This document shows, piece after piece, positions 1 to 7,600 of a stretch of 64,000 nt of DNA. The translations under genes were made by a program, and so were the position numbers. Origin of the DNA: Clostridiales bacterium (GTDB lineage Bacteria > Bacillota > Clostridia > Christensenellales > Christensenellaceae). Location of the stretch: assembly GCA_015056045.1 (NCBI GenBank), contig SVGZ01000012.1, positions 1 to 64,000 of the forward strand, given 5' to 3'. How positions within the stretch are numbered: position 1 is the stretch's first letter; each line of letters opens with the position of its first letter. A model generated the notes under the pieces. That model saw only the letters and a program-made list of their open reading frames with translations. It was not told the origin of the DNA and did no database searches.

Positions 1-103
1 TTGCTGTTGCAAGATTTGAGTTGACACCTTCTATGCCGACCTTCGCCAGTATAGAGGTAAGTGCTGCAAATATTGCAGACAGTAATGCGAGTACAAACCA
101 CAT
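1..103 (-). CDS. EamA/DMT-family transporter, N-terminal fragment cut by window edge
   Basis: Only the first 34 codons are inside the window and the frame stays open to base 1. The peptide starts MWFVLALLSAIFAALTSILA, one hydrophobic helix followed by a short KxGIEG segment, as in the first membrane segment and loop of small EamA (drug/metabolite) transporters. A GGAGG ribosome site lies 9 bases before the ATG at 103. The substrate cannot be judged from a fragment. The family call rests on one helix and its loop, so it is tentative. Confidence 0.6.
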   Translation of the reverse strand, partial: MWFVLALLSAIFAALTSILAKVGIEGVNSNLATA

Positions 104-181
104 ACAATATTACCTCCACTAAATTCAAATTTGTCTAATGCTTTAGTTGATTCTATCACATAGCCGTCATATATACAAGAA

Positions 182-211
182 CACTCCCGACAGGATCATC
201 TTCCGGGAGTG
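182..211. terminator. Inverted repeat downstream of the metal ATPase
   Basis: CACTCCCG (182-189) pairs with CGGGAGTG (204-211). Read leftward it follows the ATPase gene and is trailed by TTCTTG, a weak U-tract. A second short stem (CCCC/GGGG, about 229-241) sits between it and the gene. It is a plausible terminator in either direction. Confidence 0.5.
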
Positions 212-247
212 CAGCTGTTTTACGAAACCCCAACCTGGGGCAGTTTT

Positions 248-2083
248 TTATTTAATGAACATTGCACGCATTGCATTCATAATGGCGATCACGAGAACAC
301 CGACATCGCCGAAAACTGCGATCCACATATTTGCCACACCCATTGCACCAAGAATGAGGATGACCGCCTTTACCGCAAGGGCAAAAACAATATTCTCACG
401 GACGATGCGCATCGTCTTTTTTGCAATGCGGATAGCTGTGGCTGCATTGGCAGGTTTATCATCCATGAGGACAACATCCGCAGATTCGATCGCTGCATCA
501 CTTCCAAGCGCACCCATGGCAATGCCGATATCCGCTCTTGTGAGAACAGGCGCATCGTTGATGCCGTCGCCAACAAAGGCAACACAGCCTTTTTCCAGAA
601 GTTCTTCGACTTTGCCGACTTTATCCGCAGGCAAAAGCTCTGCCATCACTTCATCAACGCCGACTTCTTTTGCCACTTCTTCCGCTGTCTTTTGATTATC
701 GCCTGTCAGCATGACCGTCTTTTTGATGCCGATGGAAGCAAGCTGTTTGATCGTATTTGCCGCATCTTCCTTGATCTCATCGCGAATGACGATATAGCCG
801 AGGCAATTTTTCTCTTCCGCAACATAGACGATGCTGCCGCTTTCTTCTGCCATGTCAAAAGCAGCGCCGACTTTTTCCATGAGCTTCGCATTGCCGACGT
901 GGTAAAGCTTTCCATCGATCACAGCCGATAAGCCATGACCGGCGATCTCCTGTACTTCGCCGATTTTTTCGCGGATAATCTCGCCATCATAGGCTTTTCT
1001 GATCGATTCCGCGATCGGATGCGTCGAATAAGCCTCTGCATGAGCCGCAATTTCAAGAAGTTTATCTCTGTCGCCCGCAACATGGCTGACGGCAAAACTG
1101 CCTTTTGTGAGAGTTCCGGTCTTATCAAAAACGACCGTATCCACACGGGAAAGCATTTCGAGATAGTTGGCGCCTTTGATCAGGATGCCTTTTTTGGAAG
1201 CACCGCCTATGCCGCCGAAAAACGAAAGCGGAACCGAAACAACAAGCGCACAGGGACAGGAAACGACAAGGAAAACGAGCGCACGTTCAAGCCATTCCAT
1301 CCAACTGCCGAAAAAAAGCGGCGGTATGAGCGCAAGCACTGCTGCAGAAATAACAACGACGGGCGTATAATACCTTGCAAAACGGGTGATGAAACTTTCG
1401 ATCTTCGCTTTCTTTTCCTGCGAATTTTCGACCAGTTCGAGGATCCTTGCAACTGTGCTTTCCTCATAACGGCTTTCCGTTTTTATGCGGATAAGACCCG
1501 AAATATTGACGCTGCCGCTTAAAACTTTATCGCCAACGGCTTTATCTGCGGGCAGGCTTTCGCCCGTTAAAGCGGCGGTATTGACGGCAGTATGCCCTTC
1601 TATGATCTCGCCGTCAAGCGGAATTCGCTCACCGGGACGAATGATGATGATCTCACCGATCTCAACTTCTTCCGGGGAAACCGTTTCTTCGGTTTCGCTG
1701 CCGTTTTCGTCTTTGCGGATAACAACGGCATGATCCGGCCTGATATCCATCAATGCAGCGATCGATTTTCTGCTTTTGCCGACGGCAATGCTTTCAAAAA
1801 GTTCGCCCAGCTGGAAGAAAAACATAACCGCAGCCGCTTCGGGCCATTCCCGAATCGCAAGCGCACCGACCGTTGCGATCGCCATCAGGAATTTCTCATC
1901 AAAAACCTGACCGCGCAGGATGTTGCGGAATGCAGAGAATAAGACATCATAACCGATGACCAGATAGGCAGCAAGAAAAGCCGCGATCCCGATGAGTTTT
2001 TCCGCACCGAAGACCCAGCCGAGCGCCATAAAAACGCCCGAAATGATGAGTCTTGTGAGGTTCTTTTTCTGTTTTCTTGTCAT
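248..2083 (-). CDS. P1B-2-type Zn2+/Cd2+/Pb2+-exporting ATPase lacking its own metal-binding domain
   Basis: Membrane pump that would export Zn2+, Cd2+ or Pb2+ with ATP. Visible motifs are the TGES actuator motif, the SCPCAL metal-site helix (about residue 275), the phosphorylated DKTGT (about 319), a THPIAE HP motif, MLTGDN and GDGINDAP. The C-terminal helices carry a lone Lys (LAVKAV) and FGDVG, the Lys/Asp pair of the P1B-2 subgroup (ZntA/CadA). The protein starts directly at the membrane helices, without the N-terminal HMA domain usual in CadA. That domain is encoded by the gene just upstream. I place the start at the ATG at 2083, one base after the HMA stop, which suggests translational coupling. 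A start at 2113 inside the HMA gene is possible but adds a non-homologous tail. It is the last gene of the ArsR-HMA-ATPase operon. Confidence 0.93.
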   Translation of the reverse strand: MTRKQKKNLTRLIISGVFMALGWVFGAEKLIGIAAFLAAYLVIGYDVLFSAFRNILRGQVFDEKFLMAIATVGALAIREWPEAAAVMFFFQLGELFESIAVGKSRKSIAALMDIRPDHAVVIRKDENGSETEETVSPEEVEIGEIIIIRPGERIPLDGEIIEGHTAVNTAALTGESLPADKAVGDKVLSGSVNISGLIRIKTESRYEESTVARILELVENSQEKKAKIESFITRFARYYTPVVVISAAVLALIPPLFFGSWMEWLERALVFLVVSCPCALVVSVPLSFFGGIGGASKKGILIKGANYLEMLSRVDTVVFDKTGTLTKGSFAVSHVAGDRDKLLEIAAHAEAYSTHPIAESIRKAYDGEIIREKIGEVQEIAGHGLSAVIDGKLYHVGNAKLMEKVGAAFDMAEESGSIVYVAEEKNCLGYIVIRDEIKEDAANTIKQLASIGIKKTVMLTGDNQKTAEEVAKEVGVDEVMAELLPADKVGKVEELLEKGCVAFVGDGINDAPVLTRADIGIAMGALGSDAAIESADVVLMDDKPANAATAIRIAKKTMRIVRENIVFALAVKAVILILGAMGVANMWIAVFGDVGVLVIAIMNAMRAMFIK

Positions 2084-2084
2084 G

Positions 2085-2303
2085 TTACTTGATGATGCGG
2101 CAATCGGGTTCAACTTTGTTCATTGCCTTCTGTGCCAGCTTTAAAATTTCCTCGAAACGGGCATCATCCGCATCGAGCGTGAGCTTCTGTGTCATGTAAT
2201 TGACGGAAACTTCGTTGACACCATCGATCTTTGCGATAGCAGCCTGCATTTTTGCTGCGCAGTTTGCGCAATCAAGGTCTTCCAATTTATATACTTTTCT
2301 CAT
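2085..2303 (-). CDS. Stand-alone heavy-metal-associated (HMA) domain protein
   Basis: 72-residue ferredoxin-fold metal-binding domain. The DCANCAAKM motif near residue 14 supplies the Cys-x-x-Cys pair, and the preceding Asp (DCxxC) is typical of the HMA domains of Zn/Cd ATPases, in contrast to copper chaperones (GMTCxxC). It begins 13 bases after the ArsR stop and ends one base before the ATPase start. The parsimonious reading is that it is the detached N-terminal domain of that pump, acting in trans to bind or deliver Zn2+/Cd2+. A free metallochaperone role is the alternative. Confidence 0.88.
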   Translation of the reverse strand: MRKVYKLEDLDCANCAAKMQAAIAKIDGVNEVSVNYMTQKLTLDADDARFEEILKLAQKAMNKVEPDCRIIK

Positions 2304-2316
2304 GATAGTTCCTTTC

Positions 2317-2664
2317 TTACTCTTCCTCTGTCTTTTCTTCGATCAGGTGTTCAAAGCCCTGTGCCACGATCGTGCGGACATGATCGTCCATCAGGAAATA
2401 AAAAATCGTTTTGCCTTCACGGCGGTTGCCGACAAGGTTTGCATTTTTCAAGATCTTCAGCTGGTGTGAAATGGCGGATTGCGTCATGCCCAAAAGCTCT
2501 GCGATCGCACAGACGCACATTTCGGATTCAAAGAGTGCAAAGAGGATCTTCATTCGCGTTGTATCGCCAAAAAGCTTGAAGAGATCGGAAAGATCGGATA
2601 AAAATTCGTCTGTCGGGAGCTCTTCGCGGACTTTTTTAATGATCAGTTCGTGGTTATGTTCCAT
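2317..2664 (-). CDS. ArsR/SmtB-family metal-sensing repressor
   Basis: 115-residue winged-helix repressor that should release DNA on binding metal. The DNA-recognition part reads AELLGMTQSAISHQLKILK. The C-terminal helix carries Asp-x-His, ten residues, His, two residues, Glu (in DDHVRTIV...FEHLIEE). This is the alpha-5 Zn2+ site of SmtB/CzrA-type sensors. A CVC motif in the earlier helix resembles the CadC alpha-3 ligand region. Start chosen at 2664, where GGAGGAAAGCG precedes the ATG; an upstream in-frame ATG lacks such a site. It is the first gene of the efflux operon. A promoter at 2935-2963 and palindromes at 2899-2940 are the likely targets of autoregulation. Confidence 0.92.
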   Translation of the reverse strand: MEHNHELIIKKVREELPTDEFLSDLSDLFKLFGDTTRMKILFALFESEMCVCAIAELLGMTQSAISHQLKILKNANLVGNRREGKTIFYFLMDDHVRTIVAQGFEHLIEEKTEEE

Positions 2665-2709
2665 CGCTTTCCTCCGTTTAAATCGATAAAACTCTGTTTC
2701 TGTAAAGCT

Positions 2710-2826
2710 GCGCAAATTTCCATTTAGATTGCGCAAATATCAACTTAGATTTCGCAAATATCAATGTGAATTCTTCTTGGTTTGTGCAAATATCCATATC
2801 GGTTCTGCATAGATTTCGCAAATATC
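2710..2826. repeat. Degenerate direct repeats in the arsR leader
   Basis: The 17-base unit TAGATTTCGCAAATATC occurs exactly at 2746-2762 and 2810-2826, with one substitution at 2725-2741, and truncated at 2781-2794 and 2710-2722. The first two full copies are 21 bases apart, two helical turns. They fall in the transcribed leader between the promoter at 2935-2963 and the arsR start. Function unknown. Confidence 0.75.
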
Positions 2827-2857
2827 CATATCAGTTCTTCAGAACTGATTGGATATT
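2821..2857. repeat. Inverted repeat (hairpin) in the arsR leader
   Basis: AATATCC plus ATCAGTTCT pair with AGAACTGAT plus GGATATT around a 2-base loop, giving 16 pairs with one small internal loop. It overlaps the last direct repeat copy. It could act as DNA operator or as RNA structure. Confidence 0.7.
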
Positions 2858-2861
2858 TGTA

Positions 2862-2911
2862 GCAGTTCATGTGAGATGCAATTCACAAGAATTGCGGCTC
2901 ATATGAACTGC
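2862..2911. repeat. Large hairpin adjoining the arsR operator
   Basis: GCAGTTCATGTGAG (2862-2875) pairs with CTCATATGAACTGC (2898-2911) with one mismatch or G-U pair. Inside it GCAATTC (2878-2884) pairs with GAATTGC (2889-2895). Its right arm overlaps the 24-bp palindrome at 2899-2922, so the two structures are mutually exclusive. Confidence 0.75.
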
Positions 2912-2940
2912 AGTTCATATGAACTACAATTCATATGATA
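2899..2940. promoter_or_regulatory. Palindromic operator array, probable ArsR/SmtB binding sites
   Basis: A perfect 24-bp palindrome (half TCATATGAACTG) spans 2899-2922. An overlapping near-palindrome CATATGAACTACAATTCATATG-type site follows at 2917-2938. ATATGAAC/GTTCATAT half-sites are characteristic of ArsR/SmtB operators. The array abuts the -10 box at 2935-2940 and the predicted start of transcription, as expected for repression. Confidence 0.75.
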
Positions 2941-2963
2941 GATCATTCATATGTTCCTGTCAA
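2935..2963 (-). promoter_or_regulatory. Sigma-A promoter of the arsR-HMA-ATPase operon
   Basis: Read leftward: TTGACA (2963-2958), 17-base spacer, TATCAT (2940-2935). CATATG half-sites lie in the spacer. The transcript would start near 2928, leaving a leader of about 260 nt before arsR. Confidence 0.7.
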
Positions 2964-2985
2964 TACTTTTATCCGACTTTTTTCG

Positions 2986-3019
2986 ATAAAAAAAGACCAT
3001 CCTTTTCAGAATGGTCTTT
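2986..3019 (-). terminator. Intrinsic terminator of the NlpC/P60 gene
   Basis: Read leftward, AAAGACCAT (3019-3011) pairs with ATGGTCTTT (3000-2992) and runs into a T-tract. Confidence 0.88.
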
Positions 3020-3030
3020 GCAATATTATT

Positions 3031-4779
3031 TTAGAAAATTCTGTATGCGCAGTAGAATGTCTTGCGCCAATAATTTGTCTTGAAGCTTCTCTTGACAACT
3101 TTGCCGTTGCTGGAGGATGCATCGATCATCATCGAGCTGCTGATCGCAATGCCGACGTGACCTTTCGATTCGCTCATCTTATAGATGATGATGTCGCCTC
3201 TCCTGACGCTGTCAATGCTCTTGATGCGCGGATATTTTGTGCAGGTACGCCATGTTCTGGATGTCATGTAGCCCTGTTTGATGCCTGCCTGATTGATGCA
3301 CCAATAAGCAAGACCGGAACAGTCGAAAGAATTCGGGCCTTTTGCCCCTAAAACATAGGGCTTGCCGAGTTTGCTTTCCGCAGCAGCGATGAGCTTATCA
3401 ATGCCGCTCTTATTCTTGGAAGAACTTGTCGTACCGTCAGCTTTGACCGCATTCGAAGAATTGAGCTTGTTTAAGGTTGCCGCACCGACTTTACCATCCT
3501 GTGTGAGCTTGTTCTTTTTCTGGAAAGCCTTAACTGCCGCTTCCGTATCACTGCCGAAATAGCCGGTTGCCGAGGATTTGAGGTAACCGAGGGTTCTCAA
3601 GCGTTTCTGAATGCTCGTGACCTGATCGCCGCTGTCGCCAAGCTTCAGCGAGCTTGCCATTGCATCGTTAGACATGAGAAGGTCTCTTGTCTGCGGACCC
3701 AAATAACCATCGCTGATAAGGCCGTTTGCTTCCTGGAAGCGCTTAACGGCTGCAACGGTATCGCTGCCGTATGTACCGTCGGGTTTTGTTGTTAAATAAC
3801 CGAGCTTCTGCAGCTTTGTCTGGTATTTTTTGATCGTATCGCTCTTATCGCCAAGCGCATAGGAATCTGCCTTTGCCTCTTCGGAATAAAGCATTTCCTT
3901 TGTGTTGGTACCGAGCTTGCCATCCTGTACAAGACCGTTCTTCTTCTGGAATTCCTTGACAGCCGCTTCCGTGCCTTCGCCGAAAACGCCATCAGCTTCA
4001 GCCTTATTTTCAATGTAGCCAAGCTCATAGAGTCTTGTCTGCAGTTCGCGGATATCCGTTCCCGTATCGCCCAGAGCCGCAACATATTCCTTTGCCGTGC
4101 CGGAATAAAGCAGGTTCAGCGTAATATCGCCTGCAACGCCGTCTGCTTCGAGCTCATTCTTTTTCTGGAATAGCTTGACCGCATTTGTCGTCATCGGGCC
4201 GTAATATTCCGTCGGTTCATCCGGATCCATATAACCAAGGTCCATGAGAGCCTCCTGCAGCTCAATAACGCTGACATGGCTGACGCCCGGTTTTAAATCG
4301 ATCTCTTCGATCGTCGGTTCCGCTGTGTTCAAAATGACATTCAGGCTGACAGCTTCCTGTGTTGCAAGAGCAGATAAGGGCGAAACCGTTACATCTGCGC
4401 TCGGGAGGACATCACTTTCCGCAATGGAAGCAGAAGTTTCCGGAATTTCCGCACTTGTTTTTTCATCATTGCCGCCGAAAACCGCAAAAGCGATCGGCAC
4501 ACAGATGAGGATCGCCAATGCTGCTGCACCAGCGGTCAGAATTCGTTTGTCCAGCTGCATAATCTTTTTTACAAGTGCAGTTGTACCGACTTTTGTTTTG
4601 TCCCAAACATCTGCGCAAACATCCGCTGCCTTTCCGCCGAATTCTTTCATGTTATTGATAAAAATTTCTTTTTTGCTGAGCTTGCGCCTACGGCGTCTTC
4701 TGCCTTCGGGCTGCTCCGGCCTTGGCTTGCTTTCCACTTCCGTTTCGTCAAGGCTCAGTTTATCAAACAAGTTTTTCAT
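3031..4779 (-). CDS. Membrane-anchored cell-wall hydrolase: four PG-binding repeats plus NlpC/P60 peptidase
   Basis: 582-residue surface protein. A charged cytoplasmic N-terminus with an Arg run (about 27-33) is followed by one membrane helix (about 81-102) and no cleavage site, so the bulk lies outside. Four peptidoglycan_binding_1 repeats follow, each with an LQxxLxxLGY start and an FQxxNGLxxDGxxG core. The C-terminus is an NlpC/P60 domain with catalytic Cys in FDCSGL and His in KGHVGI. The domain should cut bonds within cell-wall stem peptides. It is monocistronic, with a promoter at 4834-4861 and a terminator at 2986-3019. A role in wall remodelling is inferred from the family; the specific bond cut is not known. 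Confidence 0.92.
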   Translation of the reverse strand: MKNLFDKLSLDETEVESKPRPEQPEGRRRRRRKLSKKEIFINNMKEFGGKAADVCADVWDKTKVGTTALVKKIMQLDKRILTAGAAALAILICVPIAFAVFGGNDEKTSAEIPETSASIAESDVLPSADVTVSPLSALATQEAVSLNVILNTAEPTIEEIDLKPGVSHVSVIELQEALMDLGYMDPDEPTEYYGPMTTNAVKLFQKKNELEADGVAGDITLNLLYSGTAKEYVAALGDTGTDIRELQTRLYELGYIENKAEADGVFGEGTEAAVKEFQKKNGLVQDGKLGTNTKEMLYSEEAKADSYALGDKSDTIKKYQTKLQKLGYLTTKPDGTYGSDTVAAVKRFQEANGLISDGYLGPQTRDLLMSNDAMASSLKLGDSGDQVTSIQKRLRTLGYLKSSATGYFGSDTEAAVKAFQKKNKLTQDGKVGAATLNKLNSSNAVKADGTTSSSKNKSGIDKLIAAAESKLGKPYVLGAKGPNSFDCSGLAYWCINQAGIKQGYMTSRTWRTCTKYPRIKSIDSVRRGDIIIYKMSESKGHVGIAISSSMMIDASSSNGKVVKRSFKTNYWRKTFYCAYRIF

Positions 4780-4833
4780 AGGGAAACCTTTCTTTCATGA
4801 AATTTCTTAACAAAAGACTTCTTTATGTCTACA

Positions 4834-4861
4834 TTATAACGCACAATCGCCCTTTGGCAAT
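4834..4861 (-). promoter_or_regulatory. Promoter of the NlpC/P60 gene
   Basis: Leftward TTGCCA (4861-4856), 16-base spacer, TATAAT (4839-4834), about 55 bases before the start codon. Confidence 0.6.
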
Positions 4862-4894
4862 AGTTTTACCGCAATTTTACAACTGCGTCACACT

Positions 4895-4947
4895 TAAAAA
4901 ATGCCGCAGAATAGGCAATATTTACGGTTTTCCCTATTCCTGCGGCA
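4895..4947 (-). terminator. Terminator of the CapA-like gene
   Basis: Leftward, TGCCGCAGGAATAGG pairs with CCTATTCTGCGGCA around a 17-base loop and is followed by TTTTTT. A strong terminator closing the 10.2-5.0 kb gene run. Confidence 0.85.
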
Positions 4948-4982
4948 ATGATTTATACTATATATTGTGGTATTTTACCCGT

Positions 4983-6884
4983 TTAATATTCCGTCATCTG
5001 CGGGATGGCATCGCCCATAACGCCTGCAATTCGATCCGCTGCGGATGCATTGTCTTTGCCATTTGCATATTCGGGAATCGTCGGCGTTACGGCATAATCA
5101 TCACGGCTGTTGACACGCCCTGCGATGTAACCTGCTTCGGTGAGGCCGATCTTTCCGTCTTCACCTCGTTCGAGCCTGATCGAAAGGATGACCGTATCAT
5201 TATTGGCGGTCGAGCCCATACTCGAAACGAAGTTGCCGAGCGAATAGATGCAAAGGACGTTTCTGCCGTCTTTTGCGCTAAGATAATCCGCTTCCTGCAG
5301 AACATGCGGATGCGAACCTGCGATCAGGTCTGCGCCGGCATCGGCAATTTCCTGTGCGTGCTTTTTCTGTGTACTGCTGACGCTGTGGGTGTTTTCCGTT
5401 CCCCAATGCGTATAGACGATGATAAATTCCGCACCTGCTTCTCTTGCGGCTTTGACATCACGCTCAACTTTTTCCTTGCTGTATTCGTTGATGTAAAGCT
5501 GCTGTTCTTCCGCAGAAAGGGCTCTGTGCTTGCCGTTGAAATATTCGGTATAGGAAAGGATGCCGACTTTGATGCCGTTGACTTCGGCGATCAGGAAACG
5601 GCTTTCCTCTTTATTCGAAAAAGTTCCCGTATGCGCAAAGCCATAACGATCGAGCATTTCGTTTGTCTGCAGAATACCCAAAAGGTTTGCATCGCAGCAA
5701 TGGTTATTTGCCGTAACAAGCGCATCAAAGCCTGCATAGCGGAGTGCATCGAGATAAGTTGCCGGTCCGTTGCAGTTCGGGTAACCATCGACATTCTTTT
5801 CGTCGATCGTCAGCGGCCAGGAATAGGCAATACAGGTCTCGAGATTGCCGACAACAAAATCTGCTTTCGCAAAAATATCTTTGACATATTTGAAGCTCTT
5901 GTTGAAGTTATAGGTATTGCCGCTTTCCGCTTTCATCTGCTGCACGCGCAGACACATGAGGTCGCCAACGAGCAGAATATCGGCAGTATTCATTTCGTCC
6001 GAAGCGGGATTGCCGATCACATTATTGCCAAGCTTAATAAAACGGGTTTTTGCGATTTCCGAAAGCGGTGCGTGCGGTTCATCCTCCGTAACGGAAACAA
6101 AAATATTTTCCTCAAAGCCTTCCGCGCTGAAATGCAACGTTGTCATGCCCTCTTTTAAGCCTGTGAGTTTGCCCGTTTCATCGACAGAAGCAATATCCTC
6201 ATCCGATACGGCAAAGGAAATGCCCGAAGGAGCATAACCAACAGGATCGACCGCAAGACTGATCTGTTTTTCTTCGCCCGGTTTCAGGGAAATAAAATAA
6301 GTTCCAAGAGAAATGCTTTCCGCATGGTCTGCATAGGTCTCGACTTCCATTTCAGCCGTAAAACCGCTGCATTCCGCCTTTAAAACAGCTTTGCCGATCA
6401 TGTTTGCCGTTGCCATGCCCGTTTCATCAACAGAAATAACATCGGGATCGCTGCTCGAATAGGTAATGCCGTCATGTTTTGCGTCTGTCGGTGTTGTCAG
6501 GGCAGATAAGGCAAAACTTTCGCCCAGAAGCAGTTTATCTTTTGTTTCCGCAAAAGCAAGTGCTTTGACCGCTTTGGAATAGACAGTAACACGGCAGACG
6601 GCTTTCGATTCGCCTGCTTCTGCAGTAATTTCGCATTCACCTTCGCCGATCGCCGAAAGATAGCCATCCGCTGAAACACGCGCGACATTTTCATCGGAAC
6701 TTGAGAATTTCACCGAAGCCATATCGTCGCTTCTGTAATCGAGCTTGACATCGCTGCCTGCCTCGATATTCATTTCTTCATAGATCAGCTCAACCGTCGG
6801 TGCAGGGGCTTCTTCTGTTTTTGTGCAGGCTGCTGCCAGGATCATGGCAAGCGCCAGAACGAGCAAATAAACTTTTTTCTTCAA
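4983..6884 (-). CDS. Lipoprotein with Ig-like (Big_2) repeats and a CapA-type metallophosphatase-like domain
   Basis: 633-residue exported lipoprotein. The signal peptide ends in an LAAAC lipobox with Cys at residue 20. Three bacterial Ig-like Big_2 domains follow (about 35-265), recognisable by SSDENVARVSADG, SSDPDVISVDETG and SDEDIASVDETG. The C-terminal domain (about 300 on) is of the CapA/PgsA type: VGDLMC, VGNLET, NNHCCDA, YTHWGTE, GSHPHV and LGNFV. CapA proteins take part in poly-gamma-glutamate capsule synthesis or export, but no capBC partners are seen, so the role here is open. The start is a TTG at 6884 with an AGGAAA ribosome site. It is the last gene of the leftward run. Confidence 0.88.
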   Translation of the reverse strand: MKKKVYLLVLALAMILAAACTKTEEAPAPTVELIYEEMNIEAGSDVKLDYRSDDMASVKFSSSDENVARVSADGYLSAIGEGECEITAEAGESKAVCRVTVYSKAVKALAFAETKDKLLLGESFALSALTTPTDAKHDGITYSSSDPDVISVDETGMATANMIGKAVLKAECSGFTAEMEVETYADHAESISLGTYFISLKPGEEKQISLAVDPVGYAPSGISFAVSDEDIASVDETGKLTGLKEGMTTLHFSAEGFEENIFVSVTEDEPHAPLSEIAKTRFIKLGNNVIGNPASDEMNTADILLVGDLMCLRVQQMKAESGNTYNFNKSFKYVKDIFAKADFVVGNLETCIAYSWPLTIDEKNVDGYPNCNGPATYLDALRYAGFDALVTANNHCCDANLLGILQTNEMLDRYGFAHTGTFSNKEESRFLIAEVNGIKVGILSYTEYFNGKHRALSAEEQQLYINEYSKEKVERDVKAAREAGAEFIIVYTHWGTENTHSVSSTQKKHAQEIADAGADLIAGSHPHVLQEADYLSAKDGRNVLCIYSLGNFVSSMGSTANNDTVILSIRLERGEDGKIGLTEAGYIAGRVNSRDDYAVTPTIPEYANGKDNASAADRIAGVMGDAIPQMTEY

Positions 6885-6902
6885 AATATCTTTCCTGTTT
6901 GT

Positions 6903-7588
6903 TTATGGATTATATAAAAAGGCAACTTCTTTATATCTGTATAAGAGACAAGGCAGATCACGCTCAGGCTTTTCGCCCAATACTTCGCCTTTGCGGATAG
7001 CCTCCGCTGCTTCGATCAGCTCATGGATAATGCTTCTTTCCTGCAGAAGTTCGCCGTGTGAAGTAAGAATCTTTGTGAAACCCTTGATGTCATCGAGCTT
7101 TTTCATGCTTTCGATATAGGCATCGATATTTCTGCCGGCATTGAACATATAAATGGGCATTCTTCCGATGCTGTCTCCGCTGATGAGCAAACCCGTATTT
7201 TCTTCGAGCAGAGCGATGCTTCCCGGCGTATGACCCGGGATCAGGATGACCCTGAAGCGGTAATTCCCGAGATCGATCATATCGCCTTCCCAGATGGCTT
7301 CAGCATTATTTCCGCCTTTTGCCCTGTAATAATCAAATTCCGCAGGGTGCATCATGGCTTTTTCAAATTCGCCGTTTTTGCCGATGTGGTCGCCGTCTGT
7401 ATGCGTCATGACAAGTCGGATCGTTTTTCCGTCAATGTGCGGATATAGGAAATGAGGTCTCCCGTTCCAAAGCCCGTATCGACAAGCAAGGCTTCCTTTT
7501 CACCGATGATGAGGAACATCCTCACGCCGCCTTCTTCGATCGTGTAGAAATCTTTTGCCACTTCAATGCTGCTGTAAACACTCTGCAT
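6903..7588 (-). pseudogene. MBL-fold hydrolase interrupted by a frameshift
   Basis: Two overlapping frames together make one metallo-beta-lactamase-fold protein of about 228 residues. The first (7588-7406) starts with AAAGGAG before ATG and ends shortly after YIRTLTEK. The second (7409-6903) carries MTHTDGDHIG (metal site), PGHTPGSIAL, SGDSIG and TSHGE. Adding one A to the A5 run at about 7427-7431 would join them as LTEKTIRLVMTHTDGDH, exactly the strand usually preceding the metal motif. The two pieces also overlap as ATGA, so reinitiation is conceivable, but the second alone lacks the first beta-sheet. Either a true pseudogene, a slippage site or a sequence error. The function of the intact form is unknown beyond hydrolase. 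Confidence 0.75.
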
Positions 7589-7600
7589 GAGAAAACTCCT

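Noticed and set aside
248-2113. Many long open frames antisense to conserved genes throughout the window
   Set aside because: They mirror the codon bias of the real genes on the other strand, lack ribosome sites and show no family motifs.
7406-7431. Programmed -1 frameshift in the MBL gene
   Set aside because: Only an A5 run is present, with no canonical slippery heptamer in frame and no clear downstream stimulatory hairpin. Treated as an indel.
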